Position numbers and translations under genes: made by a program
Assembly: GCA_017631375.1 (NCBI GenBank)
Contig: JAGBTK010000054.1
Location: 1 to 64,000, forward strand
Length of the DNA stretch: 64,000 bases
Direction: 5' to 3'
Source: Tidjanibacter sp.
Lineage (GTDB): Bacteria > Bacteroidota > Bacteroidia > Bacteroidales > Rikenellaceae
Part shown: positions 47,814 through 56,611 of the stretch, in pieces
Layout of the letters: each line of letters opens with the position of its first letter
Position numbering within the stretch: position 1 is the first letter of the stretch
Notes under the pieces: model-generated
The model's database searches: none
What the model saw: the letters and a program-made list of their open reading frames with translations, nothing else
Told to the model about the DNA's origin: nothing

Positions 47814-50228
47814 CTACCCAATAATCTGCAACTTAGCAAACTTATTGAGCAGCGTCTTCTTGCCGGCTGCTGGATTATCGAAATTGACAGTCACTTTAAT
47901 ATCGTTTGCCAACGGCTCCACCTCTACCACGCTGCCCTGTCCGAACTTGGGGTGGCTCACTCTGTCGCCCACCTTGGGTGCACCCGAAGAGGTCGCAGGA
48001 GTTGTAGGGGTTGCAGGGGTTGCAGTGGGTGTTATCTTGCGTAGCGATGCGGGGCGAGGAGGCTCTATGGGGCGTGATTGTGCGGAGCGGGCACTCTCCT
48101 GCTTAGGCTGGTAACCGCCATAGCGTGAGTCACTTGCGCCACCTGTTCCGCCAAACATGCGGCCACCGTAACCACTCTCCGAAGAGCGATTGTTCGCACC
48201 ATACTGACGACGCAGACGCTCCAGGGGGCTATCCTCATTCTCCTCATCGGGATCAAAACGGAGATCAAGATATTGTTGGTCAAGCTCTTTCAAGAATCGG
48301 CTAGGGCGGCAGAACTCGGTATTGCCCCACTTATAGCGGGTCTGTGCAAACGACAAAGTAGCCTGTCGCTCGGCACGGGTGAGAGCCACATAAAACAATC
48401 GTCGCTCCTCTTCGAGTTGTGCCTCATCCCCCATCGATCGGAGCGAGGGAAAGAGTTGCTCCTCCAGTCCCACGATAAAGACGGTGTCGAACTCCAATCC
48501 CTTCGAGGCGTGCACGGTCATCAGCGTAACGCGCGCTGCGCCATCGCCCTCCTTATCCATATCGGTCAGCAGAGCCACATTCTGGAGCCACTCCTCAATG
48601 GTCGGCTCCGCAGGCTCGCCCTCCTCGGCGGGTAGTTGGCTCTTCTCCTTGGTGAACTCCTGCATCGAGTTGAGCAACTCCTCAACATTGGCTTTTGCAT
48701 CGGCTCCCTCAGGACCTGCCATAGTGAGGCTATTGAGAATACCCGAGCGGGTAGCAACCATCAAACCGAACTCATAGAGGCTCTTCTCGGTGCGACCGAG
48801 AGCAATCTCGGTAATCATAGCGACAAACTCCTTCACCTTGCCACCCAGTACCTTCCACTCAGGGCTGTCGGGGGTAAGCGAGGCGAGTGCCTCCCAGATA
48901 CTCATCCCACGCTCAGTAGCGAGGGTGCGCAGTCGGCTCTGAGTAACATCGCCTATTCCACGCGCAGGATAGTTGACAATGCGGAGGAATGCCTCATCAT
49001 CTTTCGGGTTGACAATCAGGCGAATATAGGCAAGCATATCGCGAATCTCCTTGTGGTCGTAGAAGGAGCGACCGCCATAGATGCGATATGGGATATTGTT
49101 TCTGCGCAGCGACTCCTCCAGGGCGCGCGACTGTGCATTTGTGCGATAGAGAATGGCTATCTTGTCCCACGCGATATCAGCTGTGCGGTTGGCTACGCGG
49201 ATTGCCGAAGCCACCATCTGCGCCTCCTCGCTATCGGTGTAAGCACGCAGAACAGCTATCTTCTCGCCCTTCACATTCTCCGAATAACTCTGTTTGCCGA
49301 TGCGGTGTTTGTTGTTCTCTATCACACTGTTAGCGGCATTGACAATGGTCTGTGTCGAGCGATAGTTGCGCTCCAACTTATAGAGTTTGGCATCGGGGAA
49401 GTCGTTACGGAAGCGGAGAATATTCTCCACCTTCGCACCTCGGAACGAGTAAATACTCTGCGAGTCATCACCCACCACACACAGACGGGAACCGCCTTCG
49501 CCATTCGCCAGACGACGCAGAATGAGGTACTGAGCATAGTTAGTATCCTGATACTCATCGACTAACAGATAGCGGAAACGGTCGCGATACTTCGCCAAAA
49601 TCTCAGGATGGTCGCGGAAAAGGATGTTGATATTTACCAGCAGGTCATCAAAGTCCATCGCATTTGCTGCGCGGCAACGAGCATCGTAGCGTTTGTAAAT
49701 CTCAAAGATGTGCGGACGGCGTTGCTCGCGATCCTGACCGACAAGAGTAGCATTTGCCTCGTAGGCTGCCGCGGTGACAAGATTGTTCTTAGCCAGCGAG
49801 ATGCGAGCCTGAATATCGCGAGGCTTATAAGTCTCGTCGGAGAGGTTCATCTCCTTGATAATCTTGCTGATAAGATTTTTGCTCTGGTCTTGGTCGTAGA
49901 TTGTGAAGTTATCCTCATAGCCCAACGCCTTGCCCTCAAAGCGGAGTATCTTTGCAAAAATCGAGTGGAAAGTGCCGAGCCACAGATAGCGACTACCCTC
50001 GCCAATCAACCCCTCGACACGCTCACGCATCTCGCGTGCCGCCTTGTTGGTAAAGGTGAGCGCGAGGATTGCACGAACAGGCACGCCCTGCTCAATCATA
50101 TAGGCAATGCGATGGGTCAGCACACGGGTCTTGCCCGAGCCTGCTCCGGCGATAATCAGGGCGGTGTGGTCGTAGTTTTCCACAGCACGACACTGCTCAG
50201 GATTGAGGTTGGTTAATATATTCGACAC
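47814..50228 (-). CDS. pcrA: UvrD/PcrA-family DNA helicase
   Basis: 804 residues. Superfamily 1 helicase motifs: GAGSGKT (28-34), VDEYQDTN (II), GDDSQSIYSFRGA (III), YRSTQTI (IV), LMTVHASKGLEFD (V) and VALTRAERQ (VI). The C-terminal Gly/Ser/Tyr-rich linker ends in a PcrA-type RNA-polymerase-binding tail (VGDRVSHPKFGQGSVVEVE). It acts in repair and in removing obstacles to replication. It has its own promoter, with nth downstream. Confidence 0.95.
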   Translation of the reverse strand: MSNILTNLNPEQCRAVENYDHTALIIAGAGSGKTRVLTHRIAYMIEQGVPVRAILALTFTNKAAREMRERVEGLIGEGSRYLWLGTFHSIFAKILRFEGKALGYEDNFTIYDQDQSKNLISKIIKEMNLSDETYKPRDIQARISLAKNNLVTAAAYEANATLVGQDREQRRPHIFEIYKRYDARCRAANAMDFDDLLVNINILFRDHPEILAKYRDRFRYLLVDEYQDTNYAQYLILRRLANGEGGSRLCVVGDDSQSIYSFRGAKVENILRFRNDFPDAKLYKLERNYRSTQTIVNAANSVIENNKHRIGKQSYSENVKGEKIAVLRAYTDSEEAQMVASAIRVANRTADIAWDKIAILYRTNAQSRALEESLRRNNIPYRIYGGRSFYDHKEIRDMLAYIRLIVNPKDDEAFLRIVNYPARGIGDVTQSRLRTLATERGMSIWEALASLTPDSPEWKVLGGKVKEFVAMITEIALGRTEKSLYEFGLMVATRSGILNSLTMAGPEGADAKANVEELLNSMQEFTKEKSQLPAEEGEPAEPTIEEWLQNVALLTDMDKEGDGAARVTLMTVHASKGLEFDTVFIVGLEEQLFPSLRSMGDEAQLEEERRLFYVALTRAERQATLSFAQTRYKWGNTEFCRPSRFLKELDQQYLDLRFDPDEENEDSPLERLRRQYGANNRSSESGYGGRMFGGTGGASDSRYGGYQPKQESARSAQSRPIEPPRPASLRKITPTATPATPTTPATSSGAPKVGDRVSHPKFGQGSVVEVEPLANDIKVTVNFDNPAAGKKTLLNKFAKLQIIG

Positions 50229-50260
50229 TTTTTTTACTCTCTTTTTCCATTTTCTTTGGG

Positions 50261-50268
50261 CAAATATA
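50261..50268 (-). promoter_or_regulatory. Putative -7 box for pcrA-nth
   Basis: Minus-strand TATATTTG lies 32 nt before the start codon, in the divergent intergenic region with the moxR gene. Confidence 0.5.
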
Positions 50269-50322
50269 CGCCGAAAAAGGGTCGTTAGAAAGTATTTTTT
50301 ACTATTTTACCTCAAAAATTCC

Positions 50323-50330
50323 TATCTTTG
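50323..50330 (+). promoter_or_regulatory. Putative -7 box for the MoxR/Bat operon
   Basis: TATCTTTG lies 128 nt before the chosen moxR ATG, implying a long A-rich leader. Confidence 0.5.
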
Positions 50331-50458
50331 TATGTTGTTCCGGTTTTAACTATCAGCCTAACAATAAGTAGCGAAATTTTTCGTTTAAAATTAAACTCCC
50401 GCCAAGGGTGGGTACAGCAAAGCGACAAAAGAAAAAGACAAAATATAACACAAAAACT

Positions 50459-51457
50459 ATGAACGAAGTAGTAAACATCAAGGAACTCAACGAGCGCATT
50501 GAGCGCGAAAGTGTCTTTGTCGATGCTCTGAATATGGAGATTGGCAAGGTTATCGTTGGTCAGAAACACCTGATTGACACACTGTTGATTGGTCTTCTCA
50601 GCAACGGTCACATCCTCCTGGAGGGCGTTCCCGGTCTGGCTAAGACACTCGCAATCACCACCCTGTCGCAGGCTGTCGATGCCAAATTCAGCCGCATTCA
50701 GTTCACACCCGACCTTCTCCCCGCCGATGTTATCGGTACTCTGATCTACTCGCAGAAGCAGGAGGAGTTCACAGTGAAGAAGGGCCCCGTATTTGCCAAC
50801 TTTGTGCTGGCCGATGAGATCAACCGCTCTCCCGCAAAGGTGCAGAGCGCACTCCTCGAGGCGATGCAGGAGCGTCAAGTAACCATCGGCGACGAGACCT
50901 TCGCACTCCCCCGCCCCTTCCTCGTGCTGGCAACCCAAAACCCCCTGGAGCAGGAGGGTACCTATCCTCTGCCCGAGGCGCAGGTCGACCGATTTATGAT
51001 GAAGGTGAAGATTACCTATCCCAAGAAGCAGGAGGAGCGCGACATTATCCGTATGAACCTCTCGGGTGCAGGTATGCCCAAGCCCAACCGCGTAATCACC
51101 CCCGACGACATCGTCAAGGCACGCGAGGTTGTGAGCGAGGTATATATGGACGAGAAGATTGAGAAGTATATCATCGACATCATCTTCGCCACCCGCGAGC
51201 CTCAGGAGTATGGCCTCGGCCACCTTGCTCCTATGATTGCCTACGGTGGTTCGCCCCGTGCAAGTATCTCGCTGGCCAAGGCATCGAAGGCTTACGCCTT
51301 TATCAAGCGCAGAGGCTATGTGATTCCTGAGGATGTGCGTGCCGTGTGCCACGATGTGTTGCGCCACCGCATCGGCCTGACCTACGAGGCAGAGGCCGAG
51401 AATATCACCACCGAGGAGATTATCACCGAGATCCTCAACGCCGTAGTGGTACCCTAA
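50459..51457 (+). CDS. MoxR-family AAA+ ATPase
   Basis: 332 residues from the ATG at 50459; an upstream GTG start would add a lysine-rich, atypical leader. Walker A GVPGLAKT (56-63), Walker B VLADEINRSP, sensor LATQNPLEQEGTYPLPEAQ. MoxR ATPases act as chaperones for von Willebrand A proteins, here those encoded downstream. First gene of the operon; DUF58 follows after 26 nt. Confidence 0.93.
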   Translation: MNEVVNIKELNERIERESVFVDALNMEIGKVIVGQKHLIDTLLIGLLSNGHILLEGVPGLAKTLAITTLSQAVDAKFSRIQFTPDLLPADVIGTLIYSQKQEEFTVKKGPVFANFVLADEINRSPAKVQSALLEAMQERQVTIGDETFALPRPFLVLATQNPLEQEGTYPLPEAQVDRFMMKVKITYPKKQEERDIIRMNLSGAGMPKPNRVITPDDIVKAREVVSEVYMDEKIEKYIIDIIFATREPQEYGLGHLAPMIAYGGSPRASISLAKASKAYAFIKRRGYVIPEDVRAVCHDVLRHRIGLTYEAEAENITTEEIITEILNAVVVP

Positions 51458-51483
51458 AGAACTAACCGACAGTTAGATAAACA

Positions 51484-52371
51484 ATGAAAGAGGAGAAGAG
51501 CAGCGAGATTCTCAAACAAGTTCGCAAAATTGAGATCAAGACACGCGGATTGTCGAGCGACATCTTTGCGGGTCACTACCATAGTGCCTTCAAGGGACGC
51601 GGTATGGCTTTCAGCGAGGTGCGCGAATACCGCGTGGGCGACGATGTGCGAGATATCGATTGGAATGTCACAGCGCGCAGCAACAAGCCCCACATCAAGG
51701 TATTTGAGGAGGAGCGCGAGCTGACGATGATGCTGATGGTCGATGTGAGTGGCTCGCGTGGCTTCGGCTCGACAGAGCGCATCAAGAAGAACCTCCTCAC
51801 CGAGATTGCTGCCGTGCTCGCCTTCTCGGCCTCCGAGACGGGCGACAAGGTGGGATGCATCCTGTTCAGCGACCGCATCGAGAAGTTTATCCCTCCCAAA
51901 AAGGGGCGTTCGCATATCCTGATGATCATCCGCGAGCTCATCGAGTTTACCCCCGAGAGTCGTGGCACATCGCTCGCTGAGCCGGTGCGATATCTGACCG
52001 GTGCGCTCAAAAAGCGAGGCACAGCCTTCCTTATCTCCGACTTCCTCACCACCCCCGCCGACACCACAGCCTTTGAGGAGAGCCTGCGTATCGCATCCTC
52101 CAAGCACGATATAGTCGGCATACGCCTCTACGATCCACGCGAGGCGGAACTACCCGATGTGGGAATTGTTGAGATGAAGGATGCCGAGAGTGGTGCAGGA
52201 GTATGGGTAGATACCTCCTCGCGCGCAGTGCGCGAAGAGTATACCGCTGCCTGGAACCAACGCACCGAGGAGATGGAGCGACTGCTCCGCCGCTGTCGGG
52301 TAGATGTGGCAACCGTAGCAACCAACGAGGACTATGTCAAGTCGCTCATCAAACTTTTCAAACGCCGATAA
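51484..52371 (+). CDS. DUF58 domain protein (VWA-like) of the Bat operon
   Basis: 295 residues. The DUF58 signature is VGDDVRDIDWNVTARS, followed by a VWA-like core (MVDVSGSRGFGS). It normally pairs with the adjacent MoxR ATPase. It appears cytosolic, with no membrane segment. The next gene starts 11 nt downstream. Confidence 0.9.
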   Translation: MKEEKSSEILKQVRKIEIKTRGLSSDIFAGHYHSAFKGRGMAFSEVREYRVGDDVRDIDWNVTARSNKPHIKVFEEERELTMMLMVDVSGSRGFGSTERIKKNLLTEIAAVLAFSASETGDKVGCILFSDRIEKFIPPKKGRSHILMIIRELIEFTPESRGTSLAEPVRYLTGALKKRGTAFLISDFLTTPADTTAFEESLRIASSKHDIVGIRLYDPREAELPDVGIVEMKDAESGAGVWVDTSSRAVREEYTAAWNQRTEEMERLLRRCRVDVATVATNEDYVKSLIKLFKRR

Positions 52372-52382
52372 AAAGAGCATAA

Positions 52383-53426
52383 ATGGCTAATATACTAAAA
52401 CATACGCTCCGTGCGCTAATCGTTTCGGCACTGCTGTTGCTCCCGCTGCGTGTGGCTGGCACTGAACAGCAGGAGGAGGGAAACTACCCATCGGTACACA
52501 TCTCTCTTGCCCCCGATTCGATTCTGATTGGCGACAGGGCAGTGATGAAGGTCGAGGTGGAGAAGGACTTTACTCAGGTGGTAAATCCTCCCCAGTTTGA
52601 GAACAACATTATTGGCAATGCGATTGAGATTCTTGCCATCGCTCCCATCGACACCGCAGAGGTGGCAACCCGTCGTCATCGCATAACCTACAACTATGTG
52701 TTGACAAGTTTTGAGGAGGGCACTTTCAGCCTCTCCAACTTCCCCGTACTCTACCTGGACAAAAACATCACCGACACCCTCTACGCACCCGAGAGCATAG
52801 CCCTCACCGTAGGCACACTCTCGGTCGACACGCTCAACACCACAATCTACGACATCAAAGCCCCCATCGAGACCCCGCTCCTATTGGGCGAGGTGCAGGG
52901 CTACATTGAATTCATATCACTCGCAGGCATTGTATTGGCAGCCATTATCTACCTGATAGCCAACCGCAAACGCAAAGAGAAAGCCGAGCTGAGCCGAGCA
53001 CTCCCCACCGAGCCGCCACATCTCAAAGCGATCCGCGAGCTGGAGGCACTCCACAACCAGAAGATTTGGCAGAACAACAAGCACAAGCTCTACTACACCC
53101 GTCTGACAGATATTCTGCGCGAGTATCTCTTCGGTCGCTACGAGATCCGAGCGATGGAGATGACCTCTGACGAGATTATGGATGCGGTGAAAGAGATCAC
53201 GCTGAGTGCCAAGAATTCGGGCGATCTGAACAAGATACTCCGACTTGCCGACTATGTAAAGTTCGCCAAGCACATACCCACCCCTGAGGAGAACGAGGAG
53301 GCCTACTATGCTGCCTACTACTTTGTAGAGGAGACCAAGCAGGTGGCCGAACAGATGACAGGCGAGCCTGAGGAGATGGTAGTTGACATAACCCCCGCAG
53401 CAGTCGAGGAGAAAAAGAGTGAATAG
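52383..53426 (+). CDS. BatD/DUF4381-like membrane protein
   Basis: 347 residues. Signal peptide to about residue 28, an Ig-like periplasmic domain (about 33-160), one membrane helix (about 178-196, FISLAGIVLAAIIYLIA), then a cytosolic helical domain with conserved YYTRLTDILREYLFGRY. The position between DUF58 and the VWA genes is typical of Bacteroidota Bat loci. The function is unknown; it probably anchors the VWA/MoxR assembly. It is 2 nt from the next gene. Confidence 0.75.
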   Translation: MANILKHTLRALIVSALLLLPLRVAGTEQQEEGNYPSVHISLAPDSILIGDRAVMKVEVEKDFTQVVNPPQFENNIIGNAIEILAIAPIDTAEVATRRHRITYNYVLTSFEEGTFSLSNFPVLYLDKNITDTLYAPESIALTVGTLSVDTLNTTIYDIKAPIETPLLLGEVQGYIEFISLAGIVLAAIIYLIANRKRKEKAELSRALPTEPPHLKAIRELEALHNQKIWQNNKHKLYYTRLTDILREYLFGRYEIRAMEMTSDEIMDAVKEITLSAKNSGDLNKILRLADYVKFAKHIPTPEENEEAYYAAYYFVEETKQVAEQMTGEPEEMVVDITPAAVEEKKSE

Positions 53427-53428
53427 AG

Positions 53429-54235
53429 ATGAGAAGTAGCAGACATACCTTCATTTTGCGCACCGCCCTATCTGCGGTGTTGCTCCTATGCCTCCACACC
53501 TCGCTCTCGGCACAGCTCTTCCCCGAGCGCAAGCACATACGCAGTGGCAACAAGGCATACGAGGCACTCGACTATGCCGCTGCCGAGCAGGACTATCGTC
53601 AGGCACAAATCGACACCCCCACCTCGCCGGAAGCAGCCTTCAACCTTGCCGACGCACTCTACAAACAGGAGCGATACGAGGAGGCGGAGAACACACTCAA
53701 AGCACTGAGCGAGAAGCCCGAAACCCTGACCGCAGAGCAGGCAGCCAAGGTGTATCACAACCTCGGCAACGCCCAATTCCAACAGCAGAAGCTCTCTGAG
53801 GCTCTCGAGTCATTCAAGCAGGCGCAGCGCATAAACCCCGACGATCTGGAGACGAAATACAACCTCGCCTACACCAAGAAACTCTTGGAGCAGCAGCAGA
53901 ACAACGACAACCAGCAGCAACAGCAGCAGGATGACAATCAGCAGCAGGGCGGAGATAACAACCAGAATAACCAAGACCAAAATCAAGATAACAACCAGAA
54001 CAACGACCAGCAAAACAACGAGGGCGACAACCCCAACGATCAGGATGGCGATGGCAAGGACGACCGTATGGAGGACACCCCGCCCCCGCCCTCGCGCGAC
54101 TACGGCGACTCGCAGGTGAATCAGGCCGAGGCAGAGCAGATGCTCAACGCCGTACAGCAACAGGAGGACAAGACTCGCGAAAAAGTAAACGCACAGCAGG
54201 CAGTAACAGTCGCCCCCTCCGGCAAAAACTGGTAA
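53429..54235 (+). CDS. batC: TPR protein with Gln/Asn-rich tail (BatC-like)
   Basis: 268 residues. Signal peptide ending LSAQ (about 29), three TPR-like helix pairs (about 35-150), then an extreme Gln/Asn/Asp-rich stretch (about 153-210). The C-terminal segment contains RDYGDSQVNQAEAEQMLNAV, the region conserved in BatC/BatE proteins. It presumably works in the periplasm with BatA/BatB. The stop codon lies in the first copy of a 94-nt-period direct repeat. Confidence 0.8.
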   Translation: MRSSRHTFILRTALSAVLLLCLHTSLSAQLFPERKHIRSGNKAYEALDYAAAEQDYRQAQIDTPTSPEAAFNLADALYKQERYEEAENTLKALSEKPETLTAEQAAKVYHNLGNAQFQQQKLSEALESFKQAQRINPDDLETKYNLAYTKKLLEQQQNNDNQQQQQQDDNQQQGGDNNQNNQDQNQDNNQNNDQQNNEGDNPNDQDGDGKDDRMEDTPPPPSRDYGDSQVNQAEAEQMLNAVQQQEDKTREKVNAQQAVTVAPSGKNW

Positions 54236-54395
54236 GTCGCAGACTCTTTTCCATTGAGGAGTGTAGTTGGGGATCAGAAGGTAATCGCCTCCGTACTACT
54301 CTTAGTGGGGAAAGTAGTTTAACTACTAAGTCGCAGACTTCTTTCCATTGAGGAGAGTACTTGGGGATTGGAGAGTGGTTGCCTCCGTACTACTC
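54234..54395. repeat. Two direct repeats between batC and batA
   Basis: Units begin AAGTCGCAGACT at 54234 and 54328 (period 94) and share TTTCCATTGAGGAG, TTGGGGAT and GCCTCCGTACTACTC. Each can pair an AGT(G)TA-type arm with GTACTACT. The linker contains AGTAGTT-t-AACTACT. The rest of the 219-nt gap to batA (to 54454) holds no gene. Confidence 0.8.
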
Positions 54396-54454
54396 AAAAA
54401 GAGTTTGGCCTTGTTGGCTATGGTAGCCCTTGCGGGCAATTGAAACTGAAAGAA

Positions 54455-55447
54455 ATGGAAAAAAACTTTAATAACCCTGAATTTTTGTGGCTATTGGTGC
54501 TATTGGTGCCGATGGTGGTGCTCTACATTTTGCGCGTAAGGCGTGGTGGGGCAACGCTCACCATCTCCGACACCTCCACAGCGCGCAGATTGCCACGCAC
54601 AGCGCGTTACTACCTGCGCCATCTACCTTTTGTGATGCGTGCAGCGGCAGTTGCACTTCTTATCGTTGCTCTCGCCCGTCCGCAGAGCAGCGAGCAGGGC
54701 AGCCTCACCTCCACGCAGGGTATCGACATCGTTCTGGCGATGGACATCTCGGGTAGTATGTTGGCACGCGACTTCGAGCCCGACCGTATAACTGCGGCAC
54801 GCGAGGTTGCGGCAAACTTCATCGTTGACCGTCCGAACGACCGCATCGGTCTTGTGGTATTTGCGGGCGAGAGCTACACACAGAGCCCTCTGACCACCGA
54901 CAAGAGCTCGCTGCTGACACTACTCGGACAGGTGCAGAGCGGTGTGATTGAGGATGGAACAGCCATCGGCAACGGCTTGGCAACGGCTGTCAACCGACTG
55001 AAAGATAGTGAGGCGAAGAGTAAGGTGACAATTCTGCTCACCGATGGTGTGAACAATAGCGGACAGATAGCACCCCTGACAGCCGCCGAGATTGCAAAAG
55101 GCTATGGCATAAAGGTTTACACGATTGGCGTGGGCACGCGTGGTCTTGCGCCCTACCCCGTATATGATATGTGGGGTCGTCTACACTTCCAGCAGATGGA
55201 GGTCGATATTGACGAGCAGGTGCTCACCGATATTGCCGACCTGACGGGTGGTAAATACTTCCGTGCGACAGACCGTAAGACTCTTGCCGAGATCTACGAC
55301 GAGATTAACACCCTCGAAAAGACCAAGATAGAGACTGACGAGTTTGTAAAATATACCGAGCTCTACCGCAATTGGTTGCTTGCCGCGCTGTTGCTCCTTG
55401 TGGGCGAGGTGTTAGTGCGCAAACTGCTGCTCAAACAAATCCCCTAA
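54455..55447 (+). CDS. batA: BatA: membrane-anchored von Willebrand A protein
   Basis: 330 residues from the ATG at 54455 (MEKNFNNPEFLWLL, the family start; a TTG further upstream opens a non-family leader). Two N-terminal membrane helices, a VWA domain with MIDAS motif DISGS, then TQSPLTTD and LLTDGVNN, and a C-terminal membrane helix. The metal-binding VWA domain faces the periplasm by family analogy. It follows the duplicated repeat region. Confidence 0.88.
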   Translation: MEKNFNNPEFLWLLVLLVPMVVLYILRVRRGGATLTISDTSTARRLPRTARYYLRHLPFVMRAAAVALLIVALARPQSSEQGSLTSTQGIDIVLAMDISGSMLARDFEPDRITAAREVAANFIVDRPNDRIGLVVFAGESYTQSPLTTDKSSLLTLLGQVQSGVIEDGTAIGNGLATAVNRLKDSEAKSKVTILLTDGVNNSGQIAPLTAAEIAKGYGIKVYTIGVGTRGLAPYPVYDMWGRLHFQQMEVDIDEQVLTDIADLTGGKYFRATDRKTLAEIYDEINTLEKTKIETDEFVKYTELYRNWLLAALLLLVGEVLVRKLLLKQIP

Positions 55448-55515
55448 AATCCTAAACCCTAATCGCAAAACCTAATCGCAAGGCCTCCCTACCTGCACAC
55501 CCAAAATGTACAAAA

Positions 55516-56544
55516 ATGTTTAGATTTGAAAATATAGAATTTCTCTACCTTCTGCTGCTGATACCGCTACTTGTCCTGCTCAATATCTGGGCTCGCAAGG
55601 AGCGTCGTCGTCGCCTGGAGCGATTTGGCAATCTCGATACCCTGCGCTCGCTGATGCCCGACGACTCGCCCCGCAGACGCACCTTCAAGTCGTTCCTCTT
55701 TCTTGCCGGCTTGTCGCTGGTCATCATCGGCTTGGCACGTCCGCAGATTGGCTCCAAACTCAAAGAGGTGGAGCGTGAAGGTATTGAGATTATGCTCGCC
55801 ATCGATGTTAGTAACTCAATGCTTGCCGAGGACTTTGAGCCCAATCGTCTGGAGCGCACCAAGTATGCCGTAGGCCGTCTGTTGGAGGGTATTCAGGAGG
55901 ATAAAATTGGCGTTATCATCTTTGCGGGCGATGCCTATGTTCAGCTCCCCATCACGGGCGACTATGTCACTGCGCGCAACTTCGTATCGCAGATTTCGAC
56001 CACTGCCGTAAGCAAGCAGGGTACAAATATGGCAGCCGCTATCGATCTGGCAGCCAACTCCTTCTCCTCGCAGAGCGAGGGTAGCCGAGTAGTGGTGCTC
56101 ATCACCGATGGCGAAAACCACGAGCAGGATGCACTTGCCTCGGCTGAGGCTGCTGCCGAGCGTGGCATCAAAATCTACACTATCGGTATCGGTACGCCAG
56201 AGGGTGCCCCCATCCGCATCGGCAACGAGTTTATCCGCGACGAGAATGGCGAGATGGTGGTGTCAAAACTCGACGAGAAGGCACTCGAGGAGATTGCTCT
56301 CACTACGGGTGGTGCCTATATTCGCGCCGACAATCGCTCGATGGGTCTGCAAGAGATTATAGAGCAGATAAATGCCACCGAGAAGTCGCAGTTCACAACC
56401 CAGATTTTCGAGGAGTTTGACGAGAAATATCAGTACTTTGTCGCTGCGGCTCTGATCCTGATCCTTCTGGAGATGGTGGTGCTGGGCAGGAAGAATCACC
56501 TGCTTGCGCGCTTCAATATATTTGCTCAGGAGAAAAAAGAGTAG
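55516..56544 (+). CDS. batB: BatB: membrane-anchored von Willebrand A protein
   Basis: 342 residues. Start MFRFENIEFLYLLLLIPLL, two N-terminal helices, MIDAS DVSNS with IDVSNSMLAED, the second loop LPITGDY and TDGENH, and a C-terminal helix. It is paralogous to BatA, 68 nt upstream. In Bacteroides fragilis batA-E was linked to aerotolerance; here batC precedes batA and batB, and no batE follows. Confidence 0.88.
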   Translation: MFRFENIEFLYLLLLIPLLVLLNIWARKERRRRLERFGNLDTLRSLMPDDSPRRRTFKSFLFLAGLSLVIIGLARPQIGSKLKEVEREGIEIMLAIDVSNSMLAEDFEPNRLERTKYAVGRLLEGIQEDKIGVIIFAGDAYVQLPITGDYVTARNFVSQISTTAVSKQGTNMAAAIDLAANSFSSQSEGSRVVVLITDGENHEQDALASAEAAAERGIKIYTIGIGTPEGAPIRIGNEFIRDENGEMVVSKLDEKALEEIALTTGGAYIRADNRSMGLQEIIEQINATEKSQFTTQIFEEFDEKYQYFVAAALILILLEMVVLGRKNHLLARFNIFAQEKKE

Positions 56545-56575
56545 CCGAAAGGGCGAGAAATACCACAAAAATTGT

Positions 56576-56583
56576 TATCTTTA
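56576..56583 (+). promoter_or_regulatory. Weak -7-like box for murA
   Basis: TATCTTTA differs from TAnnTTTG at the last base and lies 28 nt before the murA ATG. Read-through from batB, which ends 67 nt upstream of murA, is equally possible. Confidence 0.3.
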
Positions 56584-56611
56584 ACCCAAGAAAACTAATT
56601 ATCGGGAAACA

